A DNA stretch of 35,867 bases from Gammaproteobacteria bacterium (lineage in GTDB: Bacteria > Pseudomonadota > Gammaproteobacteria > Steroidobacterales > Steroidobacteraceae), in the NCBI GenBank assembly GCA_009692245.1, contig SHZN01000005.1, positions 1 through 35,867 of the forward strand, written 5' to 3'. The notes under the pieces are model-generated. The model ran no database searches. It was not told the DNA's origin and saw only the letters and a program-made list of their open reading frames with translations. Below are positions 9,679 to 26,147 of the stretch, one piece after another. Within the stretch, counting starts at the first letter, position 1, and each line of letters opens with the position of its first letter. The translations under genes were made by a program, and so were the position numbers.

Positions 9679-10002
9679 TCAACGCTCCAGTAGCGGCAAT
9701 TTCTCTGCGACGTCTTTCCATGCGTCCGCATCAGCGGGCGGCTCGCCGCGTTGCGTGATCACCGGCCATCCTTTTGTCAGCTCGGCATTGATGGCGAGAA
9801 ACTGCTCCTGCCCCGCCGGCAACTCCTCTTCGGAATAGATTGCCTCGACCGGACATTCGGGCTCACAAAGTGTGCAATCGATGCATTCTTCCGGGTCGAT
9901 GACCAGGAAGTTGGGCCCTTCGTGGAAGCAGTCCACCGGACAGACTTCCACGCAGTCCATGTACTTGCATTTGATGCAGCTTTCGGTGACGACAAATGTC
10001 AT
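9679..10002 (-). CDS. fdxA: 7Fe ferredoxin
   Basis: [56 protein letters not shown]... Confidence 0.93.
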   Translation of the reverse strand: MTFVVTESCIKCKYMDCVEVCPVDCFHEGPNFLVIDPEECIDCTLCEPECPVEAIYSEEELPAGQEQFLAINAELTKGWPVITQRGEPPADADAWKDVAEKLPLLER

Positions 10003-10072
10003 CCCGGTGACTCCATGCGGGTTTTGCGGCGGCGCGCATTGTGCCACAGGCGGGCCGGCACGGCAGTCACTC

Positions 10073-10618
10073 CTATCGGCCCGGCAGGCGCATGTCGATG
10101 GTCGTGAAATGAAGGCCCTGCGCGGCCGCGGCGCGGTCCTCGAGATACTTGCGGAGCGCGAATGCGACGCTCGGGAATGCAATCTCCGGCCAGGGGATTT
10201 GCGCCTCGGCGCAAAGCATCACTTCGAGACTCTCCACGCCGACGCCGTAAGACGGTTCCGCCAGTGTGGCCCGGAACATCACGTGCACCTGATGTGCATG
10301 CAGCACGTGCACGATCGCGCAGAGACTGCCGATCTCGACACGGGCAAGCGCCTCCTCCCAGCACTCGCGCGCCGCCGCCTGCTGCAGGGTCTCCTCGTTT
10401 TCCATGAAACCCGCAGGTATGGTCCAGTAGCCCCGCCGTGGCTCGATCGCGCGCCGGCATAAGAGGATCCGTCCATCGTGTTCCGGCACGCAGCCCGCTA
10501 CCAATTTCGGGTTTTCGTAGTGAATGGTGCCGCAGGCCGGGCAGACGTGGCGTTCAAGGTGATCGCCATCGGGGATGCGGAGCGCGACCCGGGCCCCGCA
10601 GCTGGAGCAGAAGTTCAT
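10073..10618 (-). CDS. NUDIX hydrolase with N-terminal zinc ribbon
   Basis: MNFCSSCGA...[13 protein letters not shown] zinc ribbon; [26 protein letters not shown] box. Confidence 0.88.
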   Translation of the reverse strand: MNFCSSCGARVALRIPDGDHLERHVCPACGTIHYENPKLVAGCVPEHDGRILLCRRAIEPRRGYWTIPAGFMENEETLQQAAARECWEEALARVEIGSLCAIVHVLHAHQVHVMFRATLAEPSYGVGVESLEVMLCAEAQIPWPEIAFPSVAFALRKYLEDRAAAAQGLHFTTIDMRLPGR

Positions 10619-10646
10619 AACCCGATTTATACTCGCCCCCCGCACC

Positions 10647-10733
10647 GCCGGGGTGGTGGAATTGGTAGACACAGCAGACTCAAAATCTGCCGACCGCAAG
10701 GTCATGCGAGTTCGATTCTCGCCCTCGGCACCA
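10647..10733 (+). tRNA. tRNA-Leu (anticodon CAA)
   Basis: 87-nt cloverleaf GCCGGGG...CCUCGGC-A-CCA; anticodon stem GCAGA/UCUGC with loop CUCAAAA; long variable arm; GTTCGATTC T-loop; encoded CCA. Confidence 0.95.
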
Positions 10734-10773
10734 TCTTGTGACCTTTTTCGACCCTGGGGCATCTAAACCCCTG

Positions 10774-11361
10774 ATGCCCAGGATTGCAGACGTTTCGATT
10801 CCGGAATCGGTCACCCTGGCCGCCCGTCAGGGCGACGTGCAGGCACTCGACACTATCTACCGGGCAACTGCTGCACCCCTTTACACGCTGCTGCGCCGCC
10901 TGGTGCGGCGGCCGGCGATTGCGGAAGAACTGCTGCAAGAGTCATTTGTGGACGTGCTCGAGCACATTGGCGCATTCGAGGGCCGCTGCCCATTGACGGC
11001 CTGGATCCGCTCAATTGCCGTCAACCTGGCGCTGATGTACCTGCGCTCGCCCTGGCATCGCAGTCTCGAGTGGCTGGACGCGGAACCCGGCCGCACGGAG
11101 GACCTGCAGTCAGAAAGCCCGGCGGCAGCCCGGAGTTCGGAGCCAGGCCTCGATCGGGCATTGATGCGGCTGCCGGCAATCGCCCGCGCCGTCGTCTGGC
11201 TGCACGATGTCGAGGGCTATACACATGCTGAAATCGGGGCAGCACTCGGGCGTACACCCAGTTTCTTGAAGACCCAGCTCGCGCGCGCCCATGCGCGCCT
11301 TCGTGATCTGCTTGCAGGCGCGGAGACGATCAAAGAGGGCACATCATGCACACCGGCCTGA
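10774..11361 (+). CDS. ECF-type RNA polymerase sigma factor
   Basis: Region 2 (LLQESFVDVLEHIGAFEGRCPLTAWIRSIAVNLALMYLR) and region 4 (LPAIARAVVWLHDVEGYTHAEIGAALGRTPSFLKTQLARAHARL). Confidence 0.88.
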   Translation: MPRIADVSIPESVTLAARQGDVQALDTIYRATAAPLYTLLRRLVRRPAIAEELLQESFVDVLEHIGAFEGRCPLTAWIRSIAVNLALMYLRSPWHRSLEWLDAEPGRTEDLQSESPAAARSSEPGLDRALMRLPAIARAVVWLHDVEGYTHAEIGAALGRTPSFLKTQLARAHARLRDLLAGAETIKEGTSCTPA

Positions 11362-11852
11362 GTGAATGGAGCGCCCGGTTGGCGGTTCTTGCGGAATTTG
11401 AGCCGCCCCGGGATGGCTGGGAGGCTATCCAGGCAGCGCGCAGGCTGCGCGCGGCCGGGGAATCCCGGCGTTGGCCGATCGCGATCGCCGCCACAGTGCT
11501 AACGGCCGTGGCGGGACTCGCCTGGCAGCTGCAATCGACGCAGCGTGAACCGATGTCCGGAATTTCGCTGGCTGCCGCCCCCGCAATCGTTGCGGGCGAC
11601 GCCGTGCGCGTGGAAAACGCCTGGCTCGAGAGGCTGCTGGCGTCCCTGCCGGAAATGCGCGTCATACGTGGCAGCACGGCATTCACCGTGTCGCAGCTCG
11701 AAGACCGGCTGGCATTCGTCGACGACCGCCTGAGCCGCATCACGCTCGAACCGAATGCACCCGAGCATGCCGAACGACTCTGGCGTGAGCGCGTCGAACT
11801 GATGAATTCGCTGGTGCAGGTCCGCTATGCGGACGTGGCCAGCCCACTCTGA
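11346..11852 (+). CDS. Single-pass membrane protein, putative anti-sigma factor
   Basis: Overlaps the 3' end of the ECF sigma gene; one TM helix (WPIAIAATVLTAVAGLAWQL). Confidence 0.6.
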   Translation: MHTGLSEWSARLAVLAEFEPPRDGWEAIQAARRLRAAGESRRWPIAIAATVLTAVAGLAWQLQSTQREPMSGISLAAAPAIVAGDAVRVENAWLERLLASLPEMRVIRGSTAFTVSQLEDRLAFVDDRLSRITLEPNAPEHAERLWRERVELMNSLVQVRYADVASPL

Positions 11853-11868
11853 TGACCCGGAGGTCACG

Positions 11869-12822
11869 ATGAACAGGACAATTCTGGCGGTCTTGGCGAC
11901 AGCGGCATTGGGTTGCGTGGCAGCACCCGCACTCGCTCAGGCCAGTGATGAGGCCTCGCTCGAAAAGCGCCTTGAGGATGCCCAGCAGCGACTCGAGGCT
12001 GCGGCCCGTGAGGTCGCGGAACTCTCCGCCGAGGCCGGTGGACCGCAGGCGATGCGGGAATTCGCATTTCTCCTGCCGTCGCCGCGCCGCGCCATGCTCG
12101 GCATCAATCTCGGCGGCACTGAAGCCAATGGCAGCGGCGTGAAAGTCAATGGCGTGAGCCCAGGCGGTGCGGCCGCGCAGGCGGGTGTCAGGGCGGAAGA
12201 CGTCATCGTGGCGATCGACGCCAGGCCGGTGGCCACCGGTCGCGACCTCGTCGCCGCGATGAAGGATGTCGAGCCCGGCCAGAAGGTCGCGCTCGAGCTG
12301 CGTCGCGACGGAAAGCCCGTGCAGGTCACGGTCGTGGCGCGCCCGATGGACCAAGTATTTATGGTGGGTCCGGCGACGATGGTTCCCGCGGTGCCGGGCA
12401 TCCAACCACTGCCGGCGATGCCGCCGATGCCACCAATGGAGGGCATGACGTTTGCTCGCGGCCACCATTGGCTGCTCGAAGGCTGGAGCGATGCGGAACT
12501 CGTGGAGGTCACGCCTGCATTGGGCCGCTACTTCGGCACCGACAAGGGCGTGCTCGTGGCGCGCGCGCCGTCAGACGGTTCACTCGGACTGCAGGACGGC
12601 GCTGTCATCGTCGCGATCGGCGGGCGCGAGCCGCAGAGCGGGGCGCATGCCATGCGCATTCTGCGTTCCTATCAGCCGGGCGAGTCGGTGGAGATTCGCT
12701 TGCTGCGGGATCGCAAGGCGCAGACTCTGAAAGCGACCGTGCCGGAAGACGAAATCGGGCGCGGACCGCACATGAGAGTTGCGCCACCCCGGCTGCCGGC
12801 GGAACCCCCGAGCGCGAGCTGA
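11869..12822 (+). CDS. Secreted protein with two PDZ domains and no protease domain
   Basis: Signal peptide MNRTILAVLATAALGCVAAPALAQ; two PDZ-like repeats (MLGINLGG...GVSPGGAAAQAGVRAEDVIVAID; DKGVLVARAPSDGSLGLQDGAVIVAIGG) joined by a Pro/Met-rich linker. Confidence 0.8.
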   Translation: MNRTILAVLATAALGCVAAPALAQASDEASLEKRLEDAQQRLEAAAREVAELSAEAGGPQAMREFAFLLPSPRRAMLGINLGGTEANGSGVKVNGVSPGGAAAQAGVRAEDVIVAIDARPVATGRDLVAAMKDVEPGQKVALELRRDGKPVQVTVVARPMDQVFMVGPATMVPAVPGIQPLPAMPPMPPMEGMTFARGHHWLLEGWSDAELVEVTPALGRYFGTDKGVLVARAPSDGSLGLQDGAVIVAIGGREPQSGAHAMRILRSYQPGESVEIRLLRDRKAQTLKATVPEDEIGRGPHMRVAPPRLPAEPPSAS

Positions 12823-12855
12823 ATCTGGCAAACGCTGTGCTAGTCTGCGCGGCGC

Positions 12856-19350
<6,495 letters not shown>

Positions 19351-19518
19351 CTTCCCGATGCAGTGATCATTGCCGTCGCGCAAGAAGCATCCACTCAAAT
19401 CCGTCAGTGCTGGCTCTGTGGCGTCAGGCAGACCCACGGCCAGTAGTTTTTCCAGACTATACGTCGCACCGGGTACTTAGCAGCTTGACGACATAATCAC
19501 GACCATTCGTCCAGGCAC

Positions 19519-19534
19519 TGTGACTCAAATCACA
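19519..19534. promoter_or_regulatory. CRP/Vfr/Clp-type binding site TGTGA-CTCAAA-TCACA
   Basis: Perfect match to TGTGA-N6-TCACA, ~175 nt upstream of the copper-radical oxidase start. Confidence 0.65.
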
Positions 19535-19689
19535 TTTCTGGTTGCCGCCATCAGTGTAGCGCAAATTATCGGGTAAAAAATGCCGGACCCGGTTGTTTCG
19601 GGATGCCCGGCCTGTCTGGTCCGAGCCCGGCCGGTCGTCCATGCGGGGCGGTGACCAGGCACCGCAATCGCCACTGGCGCCCCTGGTGT

Positions 19690-19725
19690 GTTCCGCGCCG
19701 GATTCCATGCCGAGCGCCGGCCACA
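19690..19725. repeat. Right copy of the 36-bp direct repeat
   Basis: GTTCCGCGCCGGATTCCATGCCGAGCGCCGGCCACA; one mismatch to 14972-15007, which replaces the tgt TGA by GGA. Weaker similarity to the tgt 3' end continues leftward to ~19659. Confidence 0.9.
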
Positions 19726-19799
19726 GACCGGCTCTGTGGCATAATCACGCGCCAAAATCGGGGCCGGTACCGCCGGCCCGCTTTCGCAGAGGATCATCG

Positions 19800-20129
19800 A
19801 TGGACTTTTTCATTTCACCCGCCTGGGCCCAGGCCGCCGGAGGGTCGTCCGCCAGCACCTGGATGAACATCCTGCCGCTGGTGCTGATCTTCGTCGTGTT
19901 CTATTTCCTGCTGATCCGGCCGCAGACCAAGCGCGCCAAGGAGCACCGTGAAATGGTCGCCAAGCTGTCGGCAGGCGACGAGGTCGTCACGACCGGTGGG
20001 ATCCTCGGGCGGATTGCCGAGATTGACGAGAGCTTCGTGACACTCGAAGTGGCGCCGAAAGTCACCATCCGGGTGCAGCGACACCAGGTCACGCAGCTGA
20101 TGCCGAAGGGCACGTTCAAGGGCACCTGA
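19800..20129 (+). CDS. yajC: Preprotein translocase subunit YajC
   Basis: MDFFISPAWAQAAGG...ILPLVLIFVVFYFLLIRPQTKRAKEHREMVAKLSAGDEVVTTGGILGRI. Confidence 0.95.
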   Translation: MDFFISPAWAQAAGGSSASTWMNILPLVLIFVVFYFLLIRPQTKRAKEHREMVAKLSAGDEVVTTGGILGRIAEIDESFVTLEVAPKVTIRVQRHQVTQLMPKGTFKGT

Positions 20130-20147
20130 GCGCCCGCCACAGCTGCC

Positions 20148-21998
20148 GTGAGGCCAAGTCACTCCTGGTGGAAGAACGCTGCATTGTCGGCCGTCATGCT
20201 GATTGCCGGCCTGCTGGCGCTCCCGAATCTCTATGGCGAGTCGGAAGCGTTGCAGCTTTCGAGGCGCGATCGTGCCTTATTCGATGCCGCCTCGGTCACC
20301 GAGTTCGAGGGAGTGCTGAACGGCGCACACATCCCGTTTGATGAGTCATTTGTCGACGACGATGGCCATTTGTGGATCCGCTTCAGCGACGTTTCCAACC
20401 AGCTTGCCGCCCGCGACCTGATTCAGAGCCGTTACGAGGGCCAGTTTGCGATCGCGACGACATTCGCATCGCGCGCGCCGGAATGGATCAACCGGCTGGG
20501 TCTTGAGCCCATGAGCCTGGGTCTCGACCTGCGTGGCGGCATCTATATCGTCTATGAAGTCGACGTCAATGGTGCCGTCCAGCAATTGCTGCAGCGCATG
20601 GAGAGGGATTTCCGCAAAGCGTTGCGCGACGCGAAGTTGCAGTACGAAGACGTGACGGTTTCCGGAACGGTCACGCAAATTCGTCTGCGCAATGCCGCGC
20701 AGACGGAAGCGGCATTGGCTGCGCTGCGCAAATACGATTCCACGCTCTCGATCGAACCGGGCGCCGAGGCCGGATTGCTGGTGGCCCAGCTGACGTCGGA
20801 CCAGATCAAGCAGCGCGAAGATTTTTCGATACAGCAGAACATCACGGCTCTCAACAATCGCGTCAATGCTCTGGGTGTTGCCGAGCCGGTGATCCAGCGC
20901 CAGGGCCTGAACCGGATTGCCGTGCAGCTGCCAGGCATCCAGGATGCGTCCGAGGTGGTGCGCCTGCTCGGCAAGGTCGCCACTCTCGAATTTCGCCTTG
21001 TAGACACCGTCAACAGCCCGTTGGAAGCGCAGCGCAGTGGGCGCGCGCCACTTGGTACGAAGCTGTACAAGGAACGCAATGGCAGCCCGGTGCTGCTGCA
21101 GCGCGAGGTCATCGCGACCGGTGAGCAGCTGATCGACGCCTCGTTCGCGCCGTCACAGGGCGAGCCGGCCGTCAGCGTGAAGCTCGACAGCCGTGGCGGC
21201 GAAGAGATGCTGCGCACGACTCGCGAGAATCTGGGCCGGCCAATGGCCGTGGTGTTCATCGAGAAGGAGCGCGAGCAGGTCGATCGGGACGGCCAGAAAG
21301 TGGTGATCGACCGTTCGAAGGAAGAAGTCATCAGCGTAGCGACCATTCGCGGCGTGTTTTCCAACAACTTCCAGATCACCGGCCTTTCGGCAATGGAAGG
21401 CTCCGAACTTGCGAAATTGCTGCGCGCTGGCGCGTTGGCGGCGCCGATCTATATCGTCGAGCAGCGCTTGATCGGGCCAAGTCTCGGACGCGACAACATT
21501 GAGCGCGGCTTCAAGGCGCTGCTGATGGGCATGGCGGCGTTGTTCGCATTCATGCTGGTGTACTACCGTGTTTTCGGCATTGTGGCGAGCGTAGTGCTGA
21601 TCGCCAACGTGATCCTCATCACCGCGCTCCTGTCGTTGTTCAAGGCGGCGCTGACATTGCCCGGCATCGCGGGAATTGTGCTGACTGTCGGCATGGCGGT
21701 GGATGCCAACATCCTGATTTATGAACGCATACGCGAGGAACTCCGCAACGGAAATTCGCCGTTGGCGTCGATCAACGCCGGATTCGAACGGGCGTTTTCC
21801 GCGATCGTCGACTCCAATGTCACGACACTGATCGCGGGCATCATGCTTTTCGCATTCGGCACCGGACCGATCAAGGGATTCGCCGTGGTGCTGAATCTCG
21901 GCATCCTGACCTCGATGTTCACTGCCCTGGTTGGGAGCCGCGTGCTGCTGCACCTGATTTATGGCCGCCGCCGGCGCGTTGAGCGCCTGGCAATCTGA
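20148..21998 (+). CDS. secD: Protein translocase subunit SecD
   Basis: GLDLRGGIYIVYEVD, GLNRIAVQLPGIQD, LTVGMAVDANILIYERIREELR; GTG start; next to yajC and secF. Confidence 0.95.
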   Translation: MRPSHSWWKNAALSAVMLIAGLLALPNLYGESEALQLSRRDRALFDAASVTEFEGVLNGAHIPFDESFVDDDGHLWIRFSDVSNQLAARDLIQSRYEGQFAIATTFASRAPEWINRLGLEPMSLGLDLRGGIYIVYEVDVNGAVQQLLQRMERDFRKALRDAKLQYEDVTVSGTVTQIRLRNAAQTEAALAALRKYDSTLSIEPGAEAGLLVAQLTSDQIKQREDFSIQQNITALNNRVNALGVAEPVIQRQGLNRIAVQLPGIQDASEVVRLLGKVATLEFRLVDTVNSPLEAQRSGRAPLGTKLYKERNGSPVLLQREVIATGEQLIDASFAPSQGEPAVSVKLDSRGGEEMLRTTRENLGRPMAVVFIEKEREQVDRDGQKVVIDRSKEEVISVATIRGVFSNNFQITGLSAMEGSELAKLLRAGALAAPIYIVEQRLIGPSLGRDNIERGFKALLMGMAALFAFMLVYYRVFGIVASVVLIANVILITALLSLFKAALTLPGIAGIVLTVGMAVDANILIYERIREELRNGNSPLASINAGFERAFSAIVDSNVTTLIAGIMLFAFGTGPIKGFAVVLNLGILTSMFTALVGSRVLLHLIYGRRRRVERLAI

Positions 21999-22008
21999 GG
22001 ATCCGGCC

Positions 22009-22941
22009 ATGGAATTCTTCAAGCGCACGCCGCGCATCAAGTTTCTCGAGAGACGCCGATACTGGTACGCGGTTTCGGTGCTGCTGGTTGTTGGTTCATT
22101 CGTCGCGGTCGGTGTGCATGGCCTGAATTTCGGCATCGACTTCACCGGGGGTGTCGTCGTAGAGGCTCATTTCCCCCAGGCCCCGAATCTCGAACGCCTG
22201 CGCGATTCGCTTTCCGACCTTGGTCTCATCGGTGCGCAAGTTCAGAGTTTTGGCACTGCGCAGGACGTGCTGGTGCGGCTGCCGCCAGTCGAGGCATCCG
22301 CCGCACGACTGGTGAACGAGCAGGTGCGCACCGCGCTCGCTGCAGTGGATCCTGGTGTCGATATCCGCCGCACCGAGTCGGTCGGCCCGCAAGCTGGCAG
22401 GGAACTGGCTGAAAAGGGTGCGACGGCGCTCTTGATGTCAATTCTATTCATCGGCATCTACGTGATCATGCGCTTCCAGTGGAAATTTTCGGTTGGCGCG
22501 ATCGTTGCCGTGCTGCATGACCCGATTGTGGTGGTCGGGGCGTTTGCAGCTACCGGAATCACCTTCGACCTGTCCGTCATGGCGGCGATCCTGGCGGTAA
22601 TCGGCTACTCGCTGAATGACACGGTGGTCGTGTTTGACCGGGTTCGCGAGCGACTCGTGCAGATGCGCAAGGCGACATCGACGGAAGTCATGGACACGGC
22701 GATCAATGAGACGCTGTCGAGGACATTGCTGACTTCCGGTTCGACCGCGCTCGTTGTCGTGGCCCTGGTCTTGTTCGGCGGCGAGGCATTGCGACCATTC
22801 GGGCTCGCCCTGCTGATCGGCATTGTTGTCGGCACCTACTCGTCAATTTATGTCGCCGGAGCGCTTGCGCTCGATCTGGGCCTGTCGCAACGCGACCTGA
22901 TGCCGCCCGAGAAGAGAAACGAGGCCGACGCGCTGCCCTGA
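22009..22941 (+). CDS. secF: Protein translocase subunit SecF
   Basis: MEFFKRTPRIKFLERRRYWYAVS..., GIDFTGGVVVEAHF, AVIGYSLNDTVVVFDRVRERL. Confidence 0.95.
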   Translation: MEFFKRTPRIKFLERRRYWYAVSVLLVVGSFVAVGVHGLNFGIDFTGGVVVEAHFPQAPNLERLRDSLSDLGLIGAQVQSFGTAQDVLVRLPPVEASAARLVNEQVRTALAAVDPGVDIRRTESVGPQAGRELAEKGATALLMSILFIGIYVIMRFQWKFSVGAIVAVLHDPIVVVGAFAATGITFDLSVMAAILAVIGYSLNDTVVVFDRVRERLVQMRKATSTEVMDTAINETLSRTLLTSGSTALVVVALVLFGGEALRPFGLALLIGIVVGTYSSIYVAGALALDLGLSQRDLMPPEKRNEADALP

Positions 22942-22961
22942 GCGGCCTGACCGGAGGGCAA

Positions 22962-23720
22962 GTGATCGAGTTTCTGGGTGATCCGGCAGTCTGGGTATCG
23001 TTCCTGACGCTGACGCTGCTCGAGATCGTTCTCGGCGTCGACAACATCATTTTCCTTTCCATCCTGGTGTCACGGCTGCCGAAGGAGTTGCAGGCCCGGG
23101 CGCGGATAATGGGGCTTGCCTTCGCGATGTTCACGCGGATCGGCCTGCTATTCTCGATCACCTGGCTGACGAAACTCACGACGCCGCTGTTCACGATCCT
23201 GGCCGAGGCGATCTCGGGCCGCGACCTGATCCTGTTCGCCGGCGGGTTATTCCTGATGGCAAAGAGTGTCGGCGAGATCCACAACGCGCTTGAAGGGCCG
23301 GAGTCCGGCAGTCCGAATGTGCAGCTGCGGACCAAAGTGCTGGGCGTGATCGTCCAGATCGGCATCGTGGACATCATCTTCTCGCTGGATTCCGTATTGA
23401 CGGCGGTCGGTCTCGCCAATCACGTCTCGATCATGGTCGCAGCGATCGTGCTCGCCGTGCTGGTGATGATGTTCCTGGCAGGCCCGATACACGAGTTCAT
23501 TGAGCGCCACCCGACCATCAAGATCCTGGCACTGTCATTCCTGATCCTGATCGGAGTCGCGCTGGTCGGAGAATCCTTCGACATGCGGGTGCCGAAGGGT
23601 TATCTGTATTTCGCGATGGCGTTCTCGGTCTGCGTCGAGATGGTCAATATCCGGATGCGCCGCAAGAGCCACGGCGCGCCAGTCGCGTTGCGCGAGCGGG
23701 GAATTCCGGGAGACGACTAA
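22962..23720 (+). CDS. TerC-family integral membrane protein
   Basis: LLEIVLGVDNIIFLSILVSRLP...GIVDIIFSLDSVLTAVGLANH; GTG start. Confidence 0.88.
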   Translation: MIEFLGDPAVWVSFLTLTLLEIVLGVDNIIFLSILVSRLPKELQARARIMGLAFAMFTRIGLLFSITWLTKLTTPLFTILAEAISGRDLILFAGGLFLMAKSVGEIHNALEGPESGSPNVQLRTKVLGVIVQIGIVDIIFSLDSVLTAVGLANHVSIMVAAIVLAVLVMMFLAGPIHEFIERHPTIKILALSFLILIGVALVGESFDMRVPKGYLYFAMAFSVCVEMVNIRMRRKSHGAPVALRERGIPGDD

Positions 23721-23724
23721 GCGC

Positions 23725-25179
23725 TCAGGCGCTGCGGTTCAGCACGCTGTGACTGCGACTGTAGCCGAAGTAGATCAGGAACCCGATCACGATCCAGGCG
23801 CTCATCCAGTGCCAATTGGCCCGGAACACCGGGAAGAACAGGTACAAGCAGGCCGCGGCGCCCAGGATGCAGACGACCGGTGCCGCAGGCACCCGGAATG
23901 CGCGTGGCAGATCGGGCCGCGTCTTGCGCAGCACCAGCACACCGATGCAGACCGTCGCGAAGGCGAGCAGCGTGCCCATGGACACCAGTTCGCCCAAGAC
24001 GCCGATCGGCAGCAGGCCCGCGAGCACGACCGCGGTCGCGCCCACGACCACGGTGCCGACGTGCGGTGTGCGGAATTCGGGGTGGATGCGGCCGAACATC
24101 TTCGGAATCAGTCCGTCGCGCGACATCGCATAGAAAATCCGCGGCTGGCCCAGCATCATCACGAGGATCACGGAAGTCAGGCCCGCGATGGCGCCGATCT
24201 CGACCAGGGACTTGAGCCACAGCAGGTTCGGGTAGTTCTCGAGCGCGGTCGCGACCGGCCTCGGCGTCCCGAGCAGATTGTACGGCATGATGCCGGTCAT
24301 CACCGCCGACATCGCAATGTAGATCAGCGTGCAGATCGCGAGCGAGCCGAGGATGCCGATCGGCATGTCGCGCTGCGGATTTTTGGCTTCCTGGGCGGCG
24401 GTCGAGACGGCGTCGAAGCCGATATAGGCGAAGAACACGACGCCGGCGCCGCGGACCACGCCGTCGAAGCCGAATCGGCCCGGGCCTTCGGGTTCCGGGA
24501 TGAACGGAATCCAGTTGTCCGGATTGACGTATTGCAGCGTGAAAGCCATGAAAATCAAGATCACGCCGACCTTGATCGCCACCACGATGGAGTTGACCGT
24601 TGCCGATTGCGAGATGCCGCGATAGCAGAGCGTCGCAACCGCGAGCACGATCGCGACCGCCGGCAGGTTGATCAGCGCGCCGGTCGGCACCAGGCGGCCC
24701 TCAACGACATTCAGCGGTGCGGAGGTCAGCGCTGTCGGCAGCGACAGCGAGGTGCCGAATGCATGGCCGATCGTTTCGAGTAGCCCTGTGAAGTACCCCG
24801 ACCAGCCGACTGCGACAGTCGCCGCAGCGAACGTGTATTCGAGCACCAGATTCCAGCCGATGAACCAGGCGACCAGTTCGCCAAGCGTCGCATAAGAGTA
24901 CGAATAGGCACTGCCCGATACAGGCAGCATGGCCGCGAATTCCGCGTAACAAAGACCGGCGAAGCCGCAGGCGATGCCCGCCATCACGAAAGAAAGGACG
25001 ATCGCGGGGCCGGCATGATTGGCCGCGGCGTTACCCGTCAACACGAAGATGCCGGCACCGATCACCGCGCCGATGCCGAGCATTACGAGGTGGCGTGCGT
25101 CCAGAACGCGTTTCAGCGTGACTTCACCCGCTTCGACCTGTGCGACTGCCGTGACGGGCTTGGTGCGGAACAGATTCAT
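23725..25179 (-). CDS. APC-family cationic amino acid permease
   Basis: MNLFRTKPVTAVAQVEAGEVTLKRVLDARHLVMLGIGAVIGAGIFVLTGNAAANHAGPAIVLSF; multiple TM segments. Confidence 0.92.
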   Translation of the reverse strand: MNLFRTKPVTAVAQVEAGEVTLKRVLDARHLVMLGIGAVIGAGIFVLTGNAAANHAGPAIVLSFVMAGIACGFAGLCYAEFAAMLPVSGSAYSYSYATLGELVAWFIGWNLVLEYTFAAATVAVGWSGYFTGLLETIGHAFGTSLSLPTALTSAPLNVVEGRLVPTGALINLPAVAIVLAVATLCYRGISQSATVNSIVVAIKVGVILIFMAFTLQYVNPDNWIPFIPEPEGPGRFGFDGVVRGAGVVFFAYIGFDAVSTAAQEAKNPQRDMPIGILGSLAICTLIYIAMSAVMTGIMPYNLLGTPRPVATALENYPNLLWLKSLVEIGAIAGLTSVILVMMLGQPRIFYAMSRDGLIPKMFGRIHPEFRTPHVGTVVVGATAVVLAGLLPIGVLGELVSMGTLLAFATVCIGVLVLRKTRPDLPRAFRVPAAPVVCILGAAACLYLFFPVFRANWHWMSAWIVIGFLIYFGYSRSHSVLNRSA

Positions 25180-25252
25180 GCTGGTATTCCCCTTGCAGGA
25201 TCTGGCGGACTCTAACCCACGCCCGGGGCGATTACGAGGCCGCCCGGCTCCG

Positions 25253-26050
25253 TCATCCGCGCAGGTCGTCGCCGAGGAACGGCGCGCAGGTCTCGACGAG
25301 AGCCGTGAAGATGCGCGGATTTCCCGCGATGAGATTACCGCCGTCCGCATACGGATTGCCGGCCAGCGTGCCGATGCGGCCACCGGCTTCGGTGATCATC
25401 AGATTGCCCGCGGCCGTGTCCCAGGGCGCCAGCCCCAGTTCCCAGAAGCCATCCAGGCGGCCCGCCGCGACATAAGCAAGATCGAGCGCTGCGGATCCGG
25501 GCCTGCGCACGCCGGCCGCCCGCTGCATGACCTGCTCGAGCATCGCAAGGTAGGGCTTGAGCCAGCGTGTATTGGCGCGATAGGGGAATCCGGTGCCGAT
25601 CAGCGAGCCCTCGATTGCGCGCTGCGCGGAAACGCGCAGCCTGCGATTCTCGAGTTGTGCGCCTGCACCGCGCGAGGCCGTGAAAAGCTCGCTGCGCAGC
25701 GGGTCGAAGATCACACCTGCCTCGACACGGCCGCGGTGCTGGCAGGCGATCGACACGGCGAATTGCGGGAAGCCATGCAGGAAATTTGTCGTGCCGTCCA
25801 GCGGGTCGATGATCCAGACGTATTCGTCGCCGCCATGGCGACCGCTTTCCTCGGCGAGGATGCCGTGATCCGGATAGGCCTTGTGGATCGTCTCGATCAC
25901 CAGCTGCTCAGCCGCACGATCGATTTCGGTGACGAAATCGTTGCGGCTCTTCTCGCTGACCGTGACTCCACCGGCGCGATCGAGGTTTCGCACGATCAGC
26001 TCACCGGCGCGACGCGCGGCGCCGACGGCGATATTGACCAATGGATGCAT
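25253..26050 (-). CDS. suhB: Inositol-1-monophosphatase
   Basis: MHPLVNIAVGAARRAGELIVRNLDR..., EIDRAAEQLVIETI, IIDPLDGTTNFLHGFP, APWDTAAGNLMITEAGG; divergent to trmJ. Confidence 0.93.
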   Translation of the reverse strand: MHPLVNIAVGAARRAGELIVRNLDRAGGVTVSEKSRNDFVTEIDRAAEQLVIETIHKAYPDHGILAEESGRHGGDEYVWIIDPLDGTTNFLHGFPQFAVSIACQHRGRVEAGVIFDPLRSELFTASRGAGAQLENRRLRVSAQRAIEGSLIGTGFPYRANTRWLKPYLAMLEQVMQRAAGVRRPGSAALDLAYVAAGRLDGFWELGLAPWDTAAGNLMITEAGGRIGTLAGNPYADGGNLIAGNPRIFTALVETCAPFLGDDLRG

Positions 26051-26147
26051 GACCCGCTCCCGCAGCAGCTCAAAGAACCGCCGCGGCGAGGCTTTCGGCG
26101 CCATCGCGCGGCACCGGTAGAATACCAGCAATCCTTCGTGAGCCGCG

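Noticed and set aside
10647-10733. tRNA-Leu as an integration site for a genomic island
   Set aside because: No integrase, attachment duplication or foreign cargo next to it; flanking genes look native.
23720-23733. AGCGC-TCAG-GCGCT hairpin between terC-like and permease genes
   Set aside because: Only a 5-bp stem and no T-tract; too weak to call a terminator.
23749-24783. 344-aa plus-strand ORF rich in Asp/His/Arg
   Set aside because: Antisense shadow of the amino-acid permease; composition artefact.
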